From positions 410,388-474,387 of the forward strand of contig CAJNDS010002223.1 in NCBI GenBank assembly GCA_905221605.1: a stretch of DNA of 64,000 nt, in the 5' to 3' direction. The position numbers were made by a program, and so were the translations under genes. Origin of the DNA: Symbiodinium natans (Eukaryota; Sar; Dinophyceae; Suessiales; Symbiodiniaceae). Below, one piece after another: positions 44,235 through 57,162 of this stretch (position 1 is its first letter; each line of letters begins with the position of its first letter). The notes beneath the pieces were generated by a model. That model did not search any database. It worked only from the letters and a program-made list of their open reading frames with translations, and was not told the origin of the DNA.

Positions 44235-44570
44235 AGGGTCAAGGGTCAAGGGTCAAGGGTTTAGGGTTTAGGGTTTAGGGTTTAGGGTTTAGGGTGTGGG
44301 GTTTGGGGTGTAGGGTTTAGGGTTTAGGGCCTAGAGGCCTAGATGTCCAAACGCACTGACAGCTTCGCATTTCACGGGCCCAGATATCCAAAAGCGGCGG
44401 GGAGTGTCGTTTTCGTGAGCCCAAGCCTGAGAGGACCCCAAACTCAGCCACAGCACGATTTTTGCGACCCCAAAAGTGCGAGCAGCCTCGAAGCCTCGGA
44501 GAAAACGAAGCCGTGGCGCCGAGTGCGCGCGCTGGCGGCGCGGGCGCACAGCGATCCACGAACTCTGTTA
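44235..44570. repeat. TTTAGGG array and island
   Basis: TTTAGGG-type 44235-44330 with GGGTCAA units at its start, then a single-copy stretch with ORFs on both strands and no domain. Confidence 0.8.
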
Positions 44571-44915
44571 CCCTAAACCCTAAACCCTAAACCCTAAACC
44601 CTAAACCCTAAACCCTAAACCCTAAACCCAAAACCCTAAACCCTAAACCCTAAACCCAAAACCCTAAACCCTAACCCTAAACCCTAACCCCTAAACCCCC
44701 TAAACCCTAAACCCTAAACCCTAAACCCTAAAACCCTAAACCCTAAACCCTAAACCCCTAAACCCTAAACCCTGAACCCTGAACCCTGAACCCTGAACCC
44801 TGAACCCTGAACCCTGAACCCTGAACCCTGAACCCTGAACCCTGAACCCTGAACCCTGAACCCTGAACCCTGAACCCTAAACCCTAAACCTAAACCCTAA
44901 ACCCTAAACCCTATC
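44571..44915 (-). repeat. CCCTAAA array with a CCCTGAA block
   Basis: CCCTAAA 44571-44769, then about 15 uninterrupted CCCTGAA units (44770-44876), then CCCTAAA. Confidence 0.95.
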
Positions 44916-45325
44916 CCCTCTTACCCCGCATGTTGGACCCCCTTAGTGTTGACACACTGCTCAGAAAATCGGTGCGTGTCTAGGAGGTTCTTTCTCAGCT
45001 GAAACAGGAGGTGGCAGCTCGGAATCCAAAACTGAGAAGGTTTAGGGTTTAGCGTTTGGGGTTCAGGGTTTGGGGTTTAGGGTTTAGGGAAGCCCCCCCC
45101 CCCCCCCCCCAAAAAAAAAAAAAAAAAGAAACAACACTCTGGCTTTGCCCCCCAGGCCCGAAGATTTCATCCCCGAAGCGTGAGTGCGGCTTCACCGGCA
45201 GAGCAAAAATGGCCTGGGAGCTGGAGGGGCATTGCGGGTTCGGGTTTAGGGTTTTAGGGTTTTAGGGTTTAGGGTTTAGGGTTTAGGGTTTAGGGTTTAG
45301 GGTTTAGGGTTTAGGGTTTAGGGTT
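44916..45325 (+). repeat. Island, C/A homopolymers, TTTAGGG array
   Basis: C run then A run at 45094-45127 (the same C-to-A order as 43363-43412). TTTAGGG array 45240-45325. Confidence 0.85.
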
Positions 45326-46622
45326 TCTACATGGGTATTTCCCAAAATGGTGGTACCCCTTTTGCGCCCCAAAAGGGAATAGAATCCCCCCTTGAGGGGG
45401 ACCCCCAAAAAGAGTACCCCTGTTTTCGGAAACCCCCATATGTCATCAGCCCAAATTGCCTTGTTGGGTGTCGGCTCACGGCGATCTGCGGTTGCGAGTC
45501 CTATAGGGTCCTACAGTTCTAACTGCAATGATCGCGGTTCAGGGCTTAGGGTTTAGGGTTTAGGAGGTTTCTCTCAGGGTTTGGGAATGAAGTTTGTGGC
45601 GGCCGTTTCGTCCGTCCCCTTCACCAGTTTTGCGGCTTAGTATTTGCCGGATTCTTGAAGTTGAAGCACATGCATGCCATCATACGTGCATCTCATGTCT
45701 CATGTTTCACCTGTCTGAGGACTTCACAGCGTCTTTTGGTCAGTAGGTGAGGAAACGGCATTCATTCTTTTGCTTCGTAAGTACGTGGTTTATGCCATCG
45801 AGTAGCCTTACTTCCTACAATCGCAGATTGTGGTGCGTCTGCTCAAGCCAAAAGCTTGGCCAGAGGTCCAGAGCCCCGATGCCAATGCCCCCCAAAAACT
45901 AGACACACGAGAGGCGGAGATCAACACGTATTGTTGAACCCCGCAGTTCGCGCCAAACGAATCTTGCCAGCGCGCTGTCGAGCAGTTCGTCCGGAACCGC
46001 GTGCAAGAACATTAGACCTCAAGCTCCCAGCCTCACTCAGCACCACCCCCAGGCCCTAACTCCCCCCACCCCCCCAAAGAACAAACCTGAAGACCCGTTC
46101 CGGCCGCGCACGCGGCCGCCATGGCTTGGCCATGGCGCGAGGCAGCTTACATGACATGCCCCCCCCCCCTTTGTCGACCTTTTTAAAATGTCTTTTGGGG
46201 TGTTTTGTGCCTGGGGCTTTTGCGTTGCACGGTTGGGGTTCATGGGTTCAGGGCTTGGGCTTCACTCAAGCACATTGTACAAAGCGGGGATAGGGTTGAA
46301 GGCTGTGCCAGTAAGGGGCTACCGGCTTGGGACGTCTCACGTGTACTACACTGGTATGGCAGGTATGGTAAAGGGGATGCATCATGTTTTGAGGTGTGCT
46401 TGCAGGCCTGTGGTGTGTAAATAACTTGCAGCCTCTCTTTACCACAGGCTGCCCATTTCAATCTTTTCTACAGGGCCTTGCCCTCAGGCTGAAAAGCTTA
46501 AGGGCTCAGGGCTTCTTTGGGCTTGGGCTCGCCCATGAACTCTACATCTAACCCTCGTTCGTTTTCACGGCAATTTTGATCAAGGAGTCTTGTGACCTGC
46601 AGCACTTTGAAAGCACGAAGTG
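45326..46622. other. Unassigned 1.3 kb island
   Basis: A GC-rich palindrome near 46105 (CGGCCGCGCACGCGGCCG). Plus-strand ORFs at 45331-45522 and 46188-46424 have no domain. The start (GGTGGTACCCCTTTTGCGCC) resembles short elements seen in other islands. Confidence 0.4.
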
Positions 46623-46770
46623 ACCCTAAACCCCAAACCCTGAACCCTAAACCCCAAACCCCAAACCCTAAACCCTAAACCCTGAACCCCAAACCCTAAA
46701 CCCCAAACCCTAAACCCCAAACCCTAAACCCCAAACCCTAAACCCCAAACCCTAAACCCCAAACCCTAAC
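46623..46770 (-). repeat. CCCTAAACCCCAAA dimer array
   Basis: CCCTAAA and CCCCAAA alternate strictly through most of the array, a 14-bp higher-order unit. Confidence 0.92.
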
Positions 46771-47429
46771 ACCCCCCCTGAATTTCGAAGTGAAGCTCGG
46801 AAGCTTGTGTCCTCAGCCTCCGCACGGAGCAACGCTGACGCGGCGGCGAAGAGCGCCGGGGAGCTGAGAGACTGGAAGCCAAGAACGTTTCCTTCGGCGT
46901 TGCTTTGAGGATTTTAGGGTTTAGGGCTTAGGGTTTAAGTAGCACGCTGCCCCTAGGGGCCTTGAAATCCGAAGACGCTGGCGTTCTTTCAGGATCGTTT
47001 CTTTTTTGCTCTCTCCCTCTTTCTTTTCTTGGATTCGGTGGGCTCAATGAGATTCTGAGATTCGGACTTTGCCACTGAGCCTTACTTCCTGGGTTTGCCG
47101 GGTCTTGCTCGGGATGTCATTTCATTGAGCCGAACGTGTCATGAAAACATCCAGTAGCCTGCCCACAGGTTACATTTACTAATTTGTCAGGTGCTCCGAA
47201 AAAATGCAAGAAAACATGCTTGAACAAGCAAAGTTCGTCAGGCTTTTTGACAAGAAAATGGATGAACAGAAGGGTACAAATAATAGAGCTTCAGAAAACA
47301 GAAAGCCACCTCCTCCCGTAGCACACGCCTCGCTGAGAATTTACTTATTCTGAAGGCTCCGCAAATCTCCTCAACCATGGGGGTCGTGACAACCGCCCAA
47401 GGAAAGCAGCCACAGCTGTGCAACTTGCA
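46771..47429. other. Unassigned island
   Basis: Minus-strand ORF 47238-47423 (61 codons) has no domain. No gene supported. Confidence 0.4.
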
Positions 47430-49310
47430 CCCTAACCCTTAAACCCTAAACCCTAAAACCTAAACCCTAAACCCCAAACCCCCAAACTCCAAACCCCAAA
47501 CCCGAAACCCTAAACCCCGAAACCCTAAACCCTAAACCCTAAACCTTAAACCCTAAACCCTAAACTCCAAACCCCAAACCCTAAATCCTAAACCCTGGGG
47601 GCCTGAATGTGTTGGAGGCCGCTCGAAGGCCGCCGCTGCCAGCCGCAAAGAAGTCGGCAGAGGCAGGTTTAGGAGCTTCGGGGTCTGGGGAGCCTCGCGT
47701 GGGTTTAGGGTTTAGGGTTTAGGGTTTAGGGTTTAGGGTTTAGGGTTTAGGGTTTAGGGTTGTTCGGGTGTAGGGTTGTTCGGGGTTTTGGCTCGGGCTT
47801 TGCGGCTCAGGGCTTCGGGAGTTGCAGCTGCGAAGCTTGTTTGAGATGTCAGGGCTCAGGGGGTTGAGATGGCCCTTCCTGCTTTCTACTCTCCCCGCCT
47901 TTTGAGAGAAGGCCACTCCGGACCCTCCTCCCTGTTTAGGGTTTAGGGTTTAGGGTTTCCCTCCAAACAGTCGACCGGATCCGGTTTTAAGCCCGGACAC
48001 TTGCTTTTTGTAATGATTGTTTCTGGAGGAGCGAAAAAGAGCCGGTGTCCAGGCTTTGGGGCTTAGGCTTAGGGAAGAAAGGCTTCTTGGCAAACCCGTG
48101 CTTCTGTGCTTTTGTGCCATTTTGGGCCTCGGGGTTTGGTTTCCGGGTTACTTGCTAAGGGGCCTCCGGCGATCGGCTACAGGTCTCCTTGCGGCTTGCT
48201 GGAGAAGACTCATGTTGGAGGTTGGCTTCAGGCTCCAGGTCCGCTGGCCCCAGAACCGAAACCCCCTCCGAAACTTTTCGGAGACCCTAAACCCTAAACC
48301 CTAAACCCTAAACCCTAAACCCCAAACCCTGAACCCTGAACCCTCAACCCTAAACCCTAAACCCTAAACCCTAAACCCTAAACCCTAAACCCTAAACCCT
48401 AAACCCTAAACCCTAAACCCTAAACCCTAAACCCTAAACCGGATCTGGGAGATTGAGCCCTCACCCGCCTTCAGCAGAGCAACACCCAAGGGTTCGGGAT
48501 TTAGGCCGTGCTGGCCCTCGACCTAGGGTTTAGGGTTTAGGGTTTAGGGTTTGGGGTTTACGCACAAAGCTCTTTGATTTCCAGGCTGCTCCGGCGAAGG
48601 ACAAGCCAAAGGCAGATAAGTCTGATGCAGCTTTGCTCGGCATGAGTTTTTTGTTCAGGCTTCTTGGGGGGTTTAGGGTTTAGGGTTTTGGGGTTTAGGG
48701 TTTAGGGTTTGGGGGAGTCTATTTAGTTCAGCGCTTTGGGTCAGGGTTTTGGGGTTTATGGTTCCGGGTTGTGGGGTTGAGGGATCAAAATACGGGGAGT
48801 CTCTCGCTTGAAACGGTGGTCCTCCAAGGGTTCAAGTGCGGGTTTGCTTATTGATCTCCGGATTTCGATCTTTAGATGGTGCGAACCCTGAACCCTGAAC
48901 CCTAAACCCTACACCCTAAACCCTAAACCCTAAACCCTAAACCCTAAACCCTAAACCCTAAACCCTAAACCCTAAACCCTAAACCCTAAACCCTAAACCC
49001 TAAACCCGAAACCCTAAACCCTAAACCCTAAACCCTAAACCTTAAACCCTAAACCCTAAACTACCCTAAACCCGAAACCCTAAACCCCTTCTGATTCCAA
49101 AGTCTGGCCAGCAGCCTTCAGCCTTCGGAATCTGAGGCGACCGACCTGGTTGGCCGTGGCCTTCCCGCACGGCTACCAGAGAAGTCCGAGAAGTCAGAGA
49201 CGCCACCGGCTCGGTGAGGATTGGGATGTGACATGTAGGGTTTAGGGTTTAGGGTTTAGGGTTTAGGGTTTAGGGTTTAGGGTCTAGGGTTTAGGGTTTA
49301 GGGGATTTTT
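47430..49310. repeat. Islands with seven telomere-type arrays
   Basis: CCCTAAA 47430-47596, TTTAGGG 47702-47760, CCCTAAA 48284-48440, TTTAGGG 48524-48560 and 48669-48715, CCCTAAA 48885-49087, TTTAGGG 49237-49300. Islands are 100-500 bp. Plus-strand ORF 48017-48304 ends inside a telomere array and has no known domain. Confidence 0.85.
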
Positions 49311-49629
49311 GTTAGGGGTTGAGGGGGGCTGAAGTTGAACACCTTTCGAGATTGGGGTTTCCAAGGGTGTTCAAGTTCCAGGGTTTAAGGACCCTCACAC
49401 CGATCTGCCCAAGCCCCAAATCCCTTCTCAGAGACACGTCCCCAAGCTCCCTACACCGTAACAAGCCTGTCAGTGCAAGGAGCGGGCAAAAGCCCAAGCT
49501 TGATTCGAGGGCCTCAGTCAAGTCTCCCGAACCTGAGACTTCTGCGAACCACCTTGCAGGAGTTACACGTGATCCGTGCACGTAGCGCCAAAGACAAGCA
49601 GAACAACATTCCTTTGTCATTGAGGTTCT
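49311..49629. other. Unassigned island
   Basis: Overlapping ORFs on both strands (49312-49620 -, 49319-49585 +). No domain. Confidence 0.35.
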
Positions 49630-49690
49630 TTATTGTAACTTTAGATCCTCAGTCTTTTTGGGTTATAAGACAAGTGCAGCCAAGTTGTCT
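49630..49690 (+). mobile_element. Family Y repeat, copy 2, shortened
   Basis: GTAACTTTAGATCCTCAG to AGTGCAGCCAAGTTGTC with the middle of the family missing. Confidence 0.55.
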
Positions 49691-50295
49691 GGAGGTAGCG
49701 AGTGGATGGTCTTAGAAAGGTCGGACAGCAACCTCCAACCTCCTAGACCCCAAACTATTTTTAAACCCTAAACCCTAAACCCTAGGCCCTAAGCCCTAAA
49801 TCCTAAACCCTAAACCCTAAACTCCCCAACACCAAACCCCCCAAGAGCTTCTCGAGGCGGCGGCTCAGCCGTGAGATTCCCTTCGCGCGGGAGGTCACCC
49901 TCTCGGGGCCTCCAATGCGGCTCGGCAGAGCTTAGGGTTGTTAGGTATTGGGGTACAGGTTTGGACTGCAGGAGGGACCCTTATAAGGGACTCTAGGGGT
50001 TCTTTGGGGGTTAATTTGGGGGCTACTTAGGTCTGTAGGGACGACAAAAGGTACATGGGTTTTTCAGGTGGGTTTCTCTGCAGACTCGTTAGAAGTTAGC
50101 TCGCAGTGGGGCCGCTCTTAGTACCCACCAGGAATTCACAAAGAGGGTTTAGGGCTTAGGGTTTATGAATTCATGAAGAGGATTCGGAGATGCAGAGTTC
50201 TGTTTATTTGCCCAGGGTTTAGGGTTTAGGGTTTAGGGTTTAGGGTTTGGGGTTTAGGGTTTAGGGTGTCTTTGTTCGGCTGTGTCTGTCTGTCT
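49691..50295. other. Unassigned islands with short arrays
   Basis: CCCTAAA/CCCTAAG 49763-49823 and TTTAGGG 50216-50266. No gene supported. Confidence 0.5.
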
Positions 50296-50297
50296 CT

Positions 50298-50360
<63 letters not shown>
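50296..50360 (+). repeat. (GT)n microsatellite
   Basis: About 30 GT units. Confidence 0.97.
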
Positions 50361-50620
50361 TTTGTGCGTGTAAGAGTGCGCGCACCTTGTCTTTCTGGCC
50401 AGGTGCTTCGAGAGTATAGGGTAGGGCGCTCTTGACCAGTTAGGGCATGTTAAGGTTTCGGGTTCGGGGTTGCAGGTTTTCAGCTTCTCATGGGGCTTGG
50501 ATGACAAGCTCGGTGCGTGATGCTTTCTGATGTCTGCGAGTTTCTGGGGTTCCTGTTGAGGCGTTATGGGGAACACTGGGGAATTGGAGGCAATAGGAGG
50601 CGTGATTTTGCAAGCTTGCG

Positions 50621-50855
50621 ACCCCCTCTCGCCCCTCTCTCCCCTCTCGCCCCTCTCTCCCCTCTCTCCCCTCTCTCCCCTCTCTCCCCTCTGTCCCCTC
50701 TCTCCCCTCTCGCCCCTCCTCCCCCCTCCTCCCCCTCCTCCCCCTCCTCCCCCTCCTCCCACCCTCCTCCCCCTCCTCCCCCTCCTCCCCCTCTCCTCCC
50801 CCTCCCCCCCTCCTCCCCCCCCCCCCCTCCCCTCCCTCCCCTCCTCCCCTCCCCT
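50621..50855 (+). repeat. (CCCCTCTC)n then (CCCCTCCT)n pyrimidine tract
   Basis: About 235 bp of almost pure pyrimidine, able to form triplex DNA. Pro/Ser-rich and Glu/Gly/Arg-rich ORFs through it are artefacts. Confidence 0.95.
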
Positions 50856-51555
50856 TCCACTGGCTGAGGTCGATAGCCTCGGTGGCGCCCTCGGCCTGGG
50901 GTCGTTCCAGGTTGATTTCAGAGTTTATGGTTTAGGGTTTAGGGTTTAGGGTTTAGGTCCTGCGCTCCAAACAGCTGCAAACTCCACGCGGACGCCTCTG
51001 ACACCCTGCGACTGCCTTGCCTGCCACAGCCCAGGCGGCCCCCGACGCGAGCGAGTCCCTGCCTTGCCGCCGCGTGCGCTATGAGGAGGTGCCGAGGAGT
51101 TCGGGGAGTAGGTATATATATATACCCTAATTCATAATAAGGATCCTTAGTATAAATTAGGGTATATTCCTTAATTAAGGGGTTTTGGGACCCCAAAACC
51201 CCAAAACCCCAAAACCCCGATACTTTTAAGTCGACTATCTGATTCATTTTGAATTTAGTTATATTGTATTTTACACAGATCTGGGTTAATACAGGGGTTG
51301 GAGTACAACAACCCCCCAAAAACCCTGTTCTCATTATTCAGGCTCCTACATTAGGTTTACGGCAGGGGGCTTGCTTCGGTTTAGACAGTCTGGAGCATGG
51401 GGATGTGATTTGTGACGGAGAGTTCAGAAGGTGATGTTTTTGTTGTCGCCCGTTGCGAAACTGTCACTTTCCTTTCAGGCATGCTCGGTGGTTGCTAGCG
51501 GGATAGTCAGCGATCACATGGCGAGCTATTCAGTTCACAAAGCCTGGATTTCGCA
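50856..51555. other. Unassigned island
   Basis: TTTAGGG run 50930-50957, then AT-rich text with GGGTATAT/ATATACCC symmetry (51110-51170). Minus-strand ORF 50939-51334 has no known domain. Confidence 0.4.
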
Positions 51556-52100
51556 CCCTAAGCCCGAAACCCTAAACTCCCAAACCCTAAGCCCTAAGCC
51601 CTAAACCCTAAACCCTAAGCCCTAAACCCTAAACCCTAAGCCCTAAACTCCCAAACCCTAAGCCCTAAACTCCCAAACCCTAAGCCCTAAATGATTTGTT
51701 TGGGGGTTTTAAGCCCTCCGCGCGCAGGGTGAGAAGGGTGACGCGGGAGATGTCGCGACACACAGCTGGCCGCTGGCGATGACGCGGGAGCCAGATGCGG
51801 GCCAGGGGTTCTAAGTGCCCTAAACCCTAAACCCTAAACCCTAAACCCTAAACCCTAAACCCTAAACCCTAAACCCTAAACCCTAAACCCTAAACCCTAA
51901 ACCCTAAACCCTAAACCCTAAACCCCTAACCCTTAAACCCTAAACCCTAAACCCTAAACCCTAAACCCTAAACCCTAAACCCTAAACCCTAACCCTAAAC
52001 CCTAAACCCTAAACCCTAAACCCTAAACCCTAAACCCTACAACCCTAAACCCTAAACCCCTAAAGCCCAATCCCTAAACCCTAAACCCTGATGTTTTAGA
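51556..52100 (-). repeat. CCCTAAG/CCCTAAA arrays
   Basis: CCCTAAG-rich text with a repeated AAACTCCCAAACCCTAAGCC (51556-51690), an island, then a long CCCTAAA array (51818-52090). Confidence 0.93.
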
Positions 52101-52214
52101 AGGTCTTTTTCCAGCTCTTGAAGGTCTTGAAGGTGACGGGCTAAGGGTTGCATGGCGGGGGTAACAGCTACCAGGTGCATTTTTCTCTCCTGAAACGATC
52201 GCTGAAAACACTTG

Positions 52215-52326
52215 CAGGGACATGGGGGTCTTCGAAATTGGTTTACTTCTTGGGGTCCGCATGATAGGGGAATCCTACTATTTGGGGGTCCATTATAGGG
52301 GTTTCTTATTTTCGTGAACCCCACAT
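52215..52326 (+). repeat. Dispersed repeat (family Z), copy 2
   Basis: GGGGTCTTCGAAATTGG to CGTGAACCCCACATG, similar in order and wording to 21955-22062. Confidence 0.45.
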
Positions 52327-52606
52327 GCTTGTTCGCTACATTATAGGCGTGTGGATGTTGATATGAGGGAACCTCGTTTGTTTCGCAAGCAGAGCCGAAA
52401 CTATGCCAAAGCAACTGTGCCAAATGCTCCAGCACGTTGGGCATTCGTTGTTTGGCTGTGCATGCAGCTTTCTCTTCCTCTTCTTCTTAAACAGGAGGAC
52501 CGGGACGACCAGAAGCGTATCACGATGTTCTTCCTGGACCCGGCCGGGAGCTTGGTCTCTCGCCGATGCTTAGATGGCATTCAAAGTAGCCGGAGCCCTG
52601 AACGTA
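52327..52606 (+). other. Island with exon-like text
   Basis: Within a plus-strand ORF (52351-52620) the stretch DRDDQKRITMFFLDPAGSLV (about 52498-52560) looks like coding sequence, preceded by AACAG. The ORF ends in telomere repeat. Family not recognised. Confidence 0.3.
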
Positions 52607-52900
<294 letters not shown>

Positions 52901-53492
52901 CCCTTACAGTTGTTTCGCGGGATCTTGGGGCTTGGCACGGCTTGCGCCAACACGACGGGGCTTTCTAACGTCAAGCGTAAGAGGGTTTAGGGTTTAGGGA
53001 TTTAGATTGACCCACAGGCTTAGGCACGGAATTCTTGGCGGGGGGGGCTCCCGAAACGTGGTGTTCATTGATGTTCATCGCAAGTAGATGCGCAACTGGC
53101 CAGCCTTATTGGCCCAGCGCAGGGGGCCAAATCTCGCTCTCCTGCACGTTTCCTGCGCGAGACTGTGCTCCTGCCTAGGTCGTGTGCCAAACCCCCAAAC
53201 TCGGCAAACCCTAAACCCTAAACCCTAAACCCTAAACCCTAAACCCTAAACCCTAAACCCTAAACCCTAAACCCTAAACCCTAAACCCTAAACCCTAAAC
53301 CCTAAACCCTAAACCCTAAACCCTAAACCCTAAACCCTAAACCCTAAAACCCTAAACCCTAAACCCTAACCCTAAACCCTAAACCCTACCTAACCCAACC
53401 TAAACCCTAAACCCTAAACCCTAAACCCTAAACCCTAAACCCTAAACCCTAAACCCTAAACCCTAAACCCTAAACCCTAAACCCTAAACCCT
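52901..53492. repeat. Island and long CCCTAAA array
   Basis: 300-bp unassigned island, then CCCTAAA 53205-53492 with a few six-base units near 53390. Confidence 0.92.
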
Positions 53493-54966
53493 ATTACTAT
53501 GTATATTTAAACCCTAATGACCTTCGTCGGCATATTGTTTTGTTTTTTTCTGGGCTCTAGGATTTAGGGCCCAGAGTTTTTTTTTTTCAAGGTTTTTCAG
53601 AGTTTTTCAGTGTTTTTCAAGGTTTCTCAAGGTTTTTCAGGGTGTTTCAGGGTTTTTAACCCTCAAGAGGGTTTAGGGCTGTAGGGTTTGGGGCATAGGG
53701 TTTGGGGCATAGGGTTTAGGGCCCAGAGTTTTTTTTCAAGGTTTTTCAGAGTTTTTCAGTGTTTTTCAAGGTTTTTCAATGTTTTTCAATGTTTTTCAGG
53801 GTGTTTCAGGGTTTTTAACTTTCAATTCTGATGAAGGGCCGCCCCCGCGACCTTTTCACAGCCTAGTTTTGGTCAAGGGGGGGTCGTATTTTTCAATTTT
53901 AAAGGCAAAATAGTCTTCGGAGACCCCCCCTTGCCTCAAACTCCGACCCCCCCTTGAGAGGGAAAGAACGCCCCAAATGAGGGGGACCCCAGGATCGGCC
54001 CGGGTCCCAGTTAAAAATGCGATTTTTTAGTACTGAAATCGACGGTTCTGGGTGGCCTCTCGTTTCTGGATCTCTGGCGACCGAGCCTTTACCGGTTTCA
54101 GAATTTCAAGTTTTCGAGGTTCTTCAAGGTTTTTCAGAATTTTTCTGTTTTTCAATGTTTTTCAGGTTTTTTTCAGGTTTAGGGCTGTAGGGTTTGGGGC
54201 ATAGGGTTTAGGGCTGTATGGTTTGGGGCATAGGGTTTAGGGCTCAGAGGGTTTGGGGTATAGGGTTTAGGGCTCTTAGGGTTTGGGGCATAGGGTTTAG
54301 GGCCCAGAGTTTTTTTTCAATGTTTTTCAAAGTTTTTCAGTGTTTTTCAAGGTTTTTCAATGTTTTTCAGGGTGTTTCAAGGTTTTTAACCCTCAATTCT
54401 GATGAAGGGCCGCCCCCACGGCCCCCGCGACCTTTTCACAGCCTAGTTTTGGTCAAGGGGGGGCCGTATTCTTCAATTTTAAAGGCAAAATAGTATTCGG
54501 AGACCCCGACCCCCCCTTGAGAGGGAAAGTTTGCCTCCAAAAACACCCCAAATGAGGGGGACCCCAGGATCGGCCCGGGTCCCAGTTAAAAATGCGATTT
54601 TTTAGTACTGAAATCGACGGTTCTGGGTGGCCTCTCGTTTTCTGGGTTTTTGACCAAAACCGAGCCTTCACCGGTTTCAAGATTTCAAAGGTTCGTCAAG
54701 GTTTTTCAGATGTTCCCCTTTGAGAGGGAAAGTTTGCCTCCAAAACCACCCCCAAATGAGGGGCCACCCCCCCCCACCCCACCCTCCCCGGTTTGAGAAT
54801 TAGATTTTGGGTTTTCGGCCAATTGGACCTTGAGCTTTAAGCCTACTGGGAATGTGTTGAGTGGACTTTGTATTTTCTCAATGTTATGGGTTTCTTGTGT
54901 GGGTGGGGTTTTATTCCAGCCCTTGACAAGCTGCTTGACTAGTGAATGCTCGGACTTGAGATGCTG
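53493..54966 (+). repeat. Subtelomere-like module, copy B
   Basis: Same start and end as the module at 22621 and likewise bounded by CCCTAAA arrays. Its middle differs: a block beginning TTTAGGGCCCAGAGTTTTTT and running through TTTTTCAAGG repeats to GGGCCGCCCCC occurs twice (53567-53990 and 54296-54545). The block with AAATCGACGGTTCTGGGTGG follows each time. No protein gene supported. Confidence 0.8.
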
Positions 54967-55290
54967 AACCCTAAACCCTAAACCCTAAACCCTAAACCCT
55001 AAACCCTAAACCCTAAACCCTAAACCCTAAACCCTAAACCCTAAACCCTAAACCCTAAACCCTAAACCCTAAACCCTAAACCCTAAACCCTAAACCCTAC
55101 AACCTAAACCCTAAACCCTAAACCCTAAACCCTAAACCCTAAACCCTAAACCCTAAACCCTAAACCCTAAACCCTAAACCCTAAACCCTAAACCCTAAAC
55201 CCTAAACCCTAAACCCTAAACCCTAAACCCTAAACCCTAAACCCTAACCCCAAACCCTAAACCCTAAACCCTAAACCCCCTGAACCCTAA
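54967..55290 (-). repeat. Long CCCTAAA array
   Basis: About 45 units, nearly perfect. Confidence 0.95.
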
Positions 55291-55526
55291 ACGCTATTCA
55301 CTTCAGTAAGATGCAGGCCCAGCTCTTGGAAGACATCCGCAGCCAGGGCAAGAAAAAGGACCCCCATGGCTTCCGTTTGGCCGAGGGTAGTACAGGGTTC
55401 TCGGGTTCGTTTAGGGCTTTTAGGGGTTTCTATAGGGAGTTCCCAGTTCTTGCATTTTCGGGCAAAGAAGTTCGCTTTGGAGCTTTGAGTTCGGTTCGGG
55501 TCCCCGCCTTGAGCGTAAACCACTAA
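55291..55526 (+). other. Exon-like fragment after the array
   Basis: CAGTAAG then an ATG at 55311 opens a frame whose first 26 codons (MQAQLLEDIRSQGKKKDPHG) look coding. The rest is repeat-like. Family not recognised. Confidence 0.3.
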
Positions 55527-55576
55527 ACCTTATAACCTTCAAGAACATTTTCTTGAGCTCCATGCTCGTAGGCTAT

Positions 55577-55812
55577 AGGGGTCGGAACATTTCTCCTGAA
55601 AGTATTCCCTTATGGTCCCTATGGGATTATACTAGAACAACCCCCCCCCCCCCCCCCCAAACCCAAAACCCAAAACCCAAAACCCAAAACCCAAAACCCA
55701 AAACCCAAAACCCAAAACCCAAAACCCAAAACCCAAAACCCAAAACCCAAAACCCAAAACCCTAAACCCTAAACCCTAAACCCTAAACCCCTAAACCCCT
55801 AAACCCCAAAGC
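55577..55812 (-). repeat. C run followed by (CCCAAAA)n and CCCTAAA
   Basis: 18-C run at 55641-55658, then about 14 CCCAAAA units (55662-55760), then CCCTAAA/CCCCTAAA. The 65 bp before the C run resemble 43308-43362. Confidence 0.92.
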
Positions 55813-56027
55813 CCTACAAAGCCCCCTTCCTTTTGCGCCGCCCAAGCTCGACGCCCCTAGACCCCGGTCATGCCCCTGGCTGGTGCATGTTGAAAGGCTG
55901 GAAATTTGTGGACCAAATTTGAATCTTACAATTGGCTTTACAATTGGCTTTGTGTTTTAGGGCTTAGGGTTTAGGGTTTAGGGTTTAGGGTTTAGGGTTT
56001 AGGGTTTAGGGGTACTTTACCGTAACT
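55813..56027. repeat. Island and TTTAGGG array
   Basis: TTTAGGG 55958-56012 next to a family Y copy. No gene supported. Confidence 0.8.
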
Positions 56028-56118
56028 TTAGATCCTTACCTTTTTTGGGTTTATTGGGTTTCTTAGTAAGGCAGCACACAGTTTAATTTACAGCTACCCT
56101 CCTGAGTGCAGCCAAGTT
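56028..56118 (+). mobile_element. Family Y repeat, copy 3
   Basis: CCGTAACTTTAGATCC to GAGTGCAGCCAAG, close to the copy at 17228-17335. Confidence 0.6.
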
Positions 56119-57162
56119 GTGGACCAAATTTGAATCTTACAATTGGGGAACATATACCCGATACAACCTAGAACCCCTATTAAGGTACAACCTTAGAAAC
56201 CCGAACCCTAAACCCCAAACCCTAAACCCTGAACCCTGAACCCTGTTAGGGTTCATGATGGTCCCAAAGAATTGTGTCTGTTTCCCCCCCCCTCTCCACT
56301 TTCCAGGAGCCCGACGAAGAGGACGAGGAGGAGGCCCGCGCCTGCATATTGAAGGAGTTTTCTTTGAGTTTTAGGGTTTAGGGTTTGGGGTTTAGGGTTA
56401 ATGTTTAGGGTTAATGTTTAGGGTTTAGGGTTGAGGGTTCTCTGAGTTTAGGGTTTAGGGTTTGGGTTTTGGGTTTAGGGTTTAGCGTTTGGGGTTTTCG
56501 GGACGGCCAAATCGAGACACCCGGAATTGAGAGGCTCATTGCAAGGCCGTTGCAAGGCCGTTGCAAGGCCGTTGCAAGGCCGTTGCAAGGGAGTGGGTGG
56601 ATCCAGAACCCGGCTTGCTTCAATTCACGAGAGCATCAGGGTTTAGGATTTAGGGTTTAGGGTTGGTAGACCTGAGCACGCCCCTTCAGCCCCAGAGCTA
56701 CCCATCGAGCTTTTGCCTAAGCCCGGGAACTATATAACCTAAACCTTCTAAGCTCTAAGGCCCCAAAAGTTCAAACAAAGTCCGCAGAGTCTTCAAGGCT
56801 CAATCCCAACACCCGGCGCACAAATCTCTCACGGGGTCGGGTTTGAGGGTGAAGGTTCTGAGCTTCGGGCGCAGGGCTCAAGATGTTGGATGCGAAGTCG
56901 CAGAAATTTGCGGAAAGGAGTACAGTGCTGAAGTCGCAGGTGGCATGTCAAAGTGTATGGTGCCTAAACTCAAACCCTAAAAACCCTTAGACTCCAAATC
57001 CGAAAACTCTAAACCCTAAACCTGAAACGCCAAATCCTAAACCGTAGAGGCCAGTGCATGTTAGCCTCTCCCTCAAGACCTGGGCTCCCGCTCCCTAAGC
57101 GCTGGCAGGCAGCTGCGGACGACTCCAAAGCACCGCACGCGACTCAGCAACCCAGCTGCTAG
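56119..57162. other. Unassigned islands with short repeats
   Basis: Diverged relative of the 27574 foldback at about 56146-56276, degenerate TTTAGGG 56370-56500, and five copies of GCAAGGCCGTT at 56540-56590. No gene supported. Confidence 0.5.

Noticed and set aside
50226-50867. ORFs with Glu/Arg/Gly or Pro/Ser repeats
   Set aside because: Generated by the pyrimidine tract and GT microsatellite.
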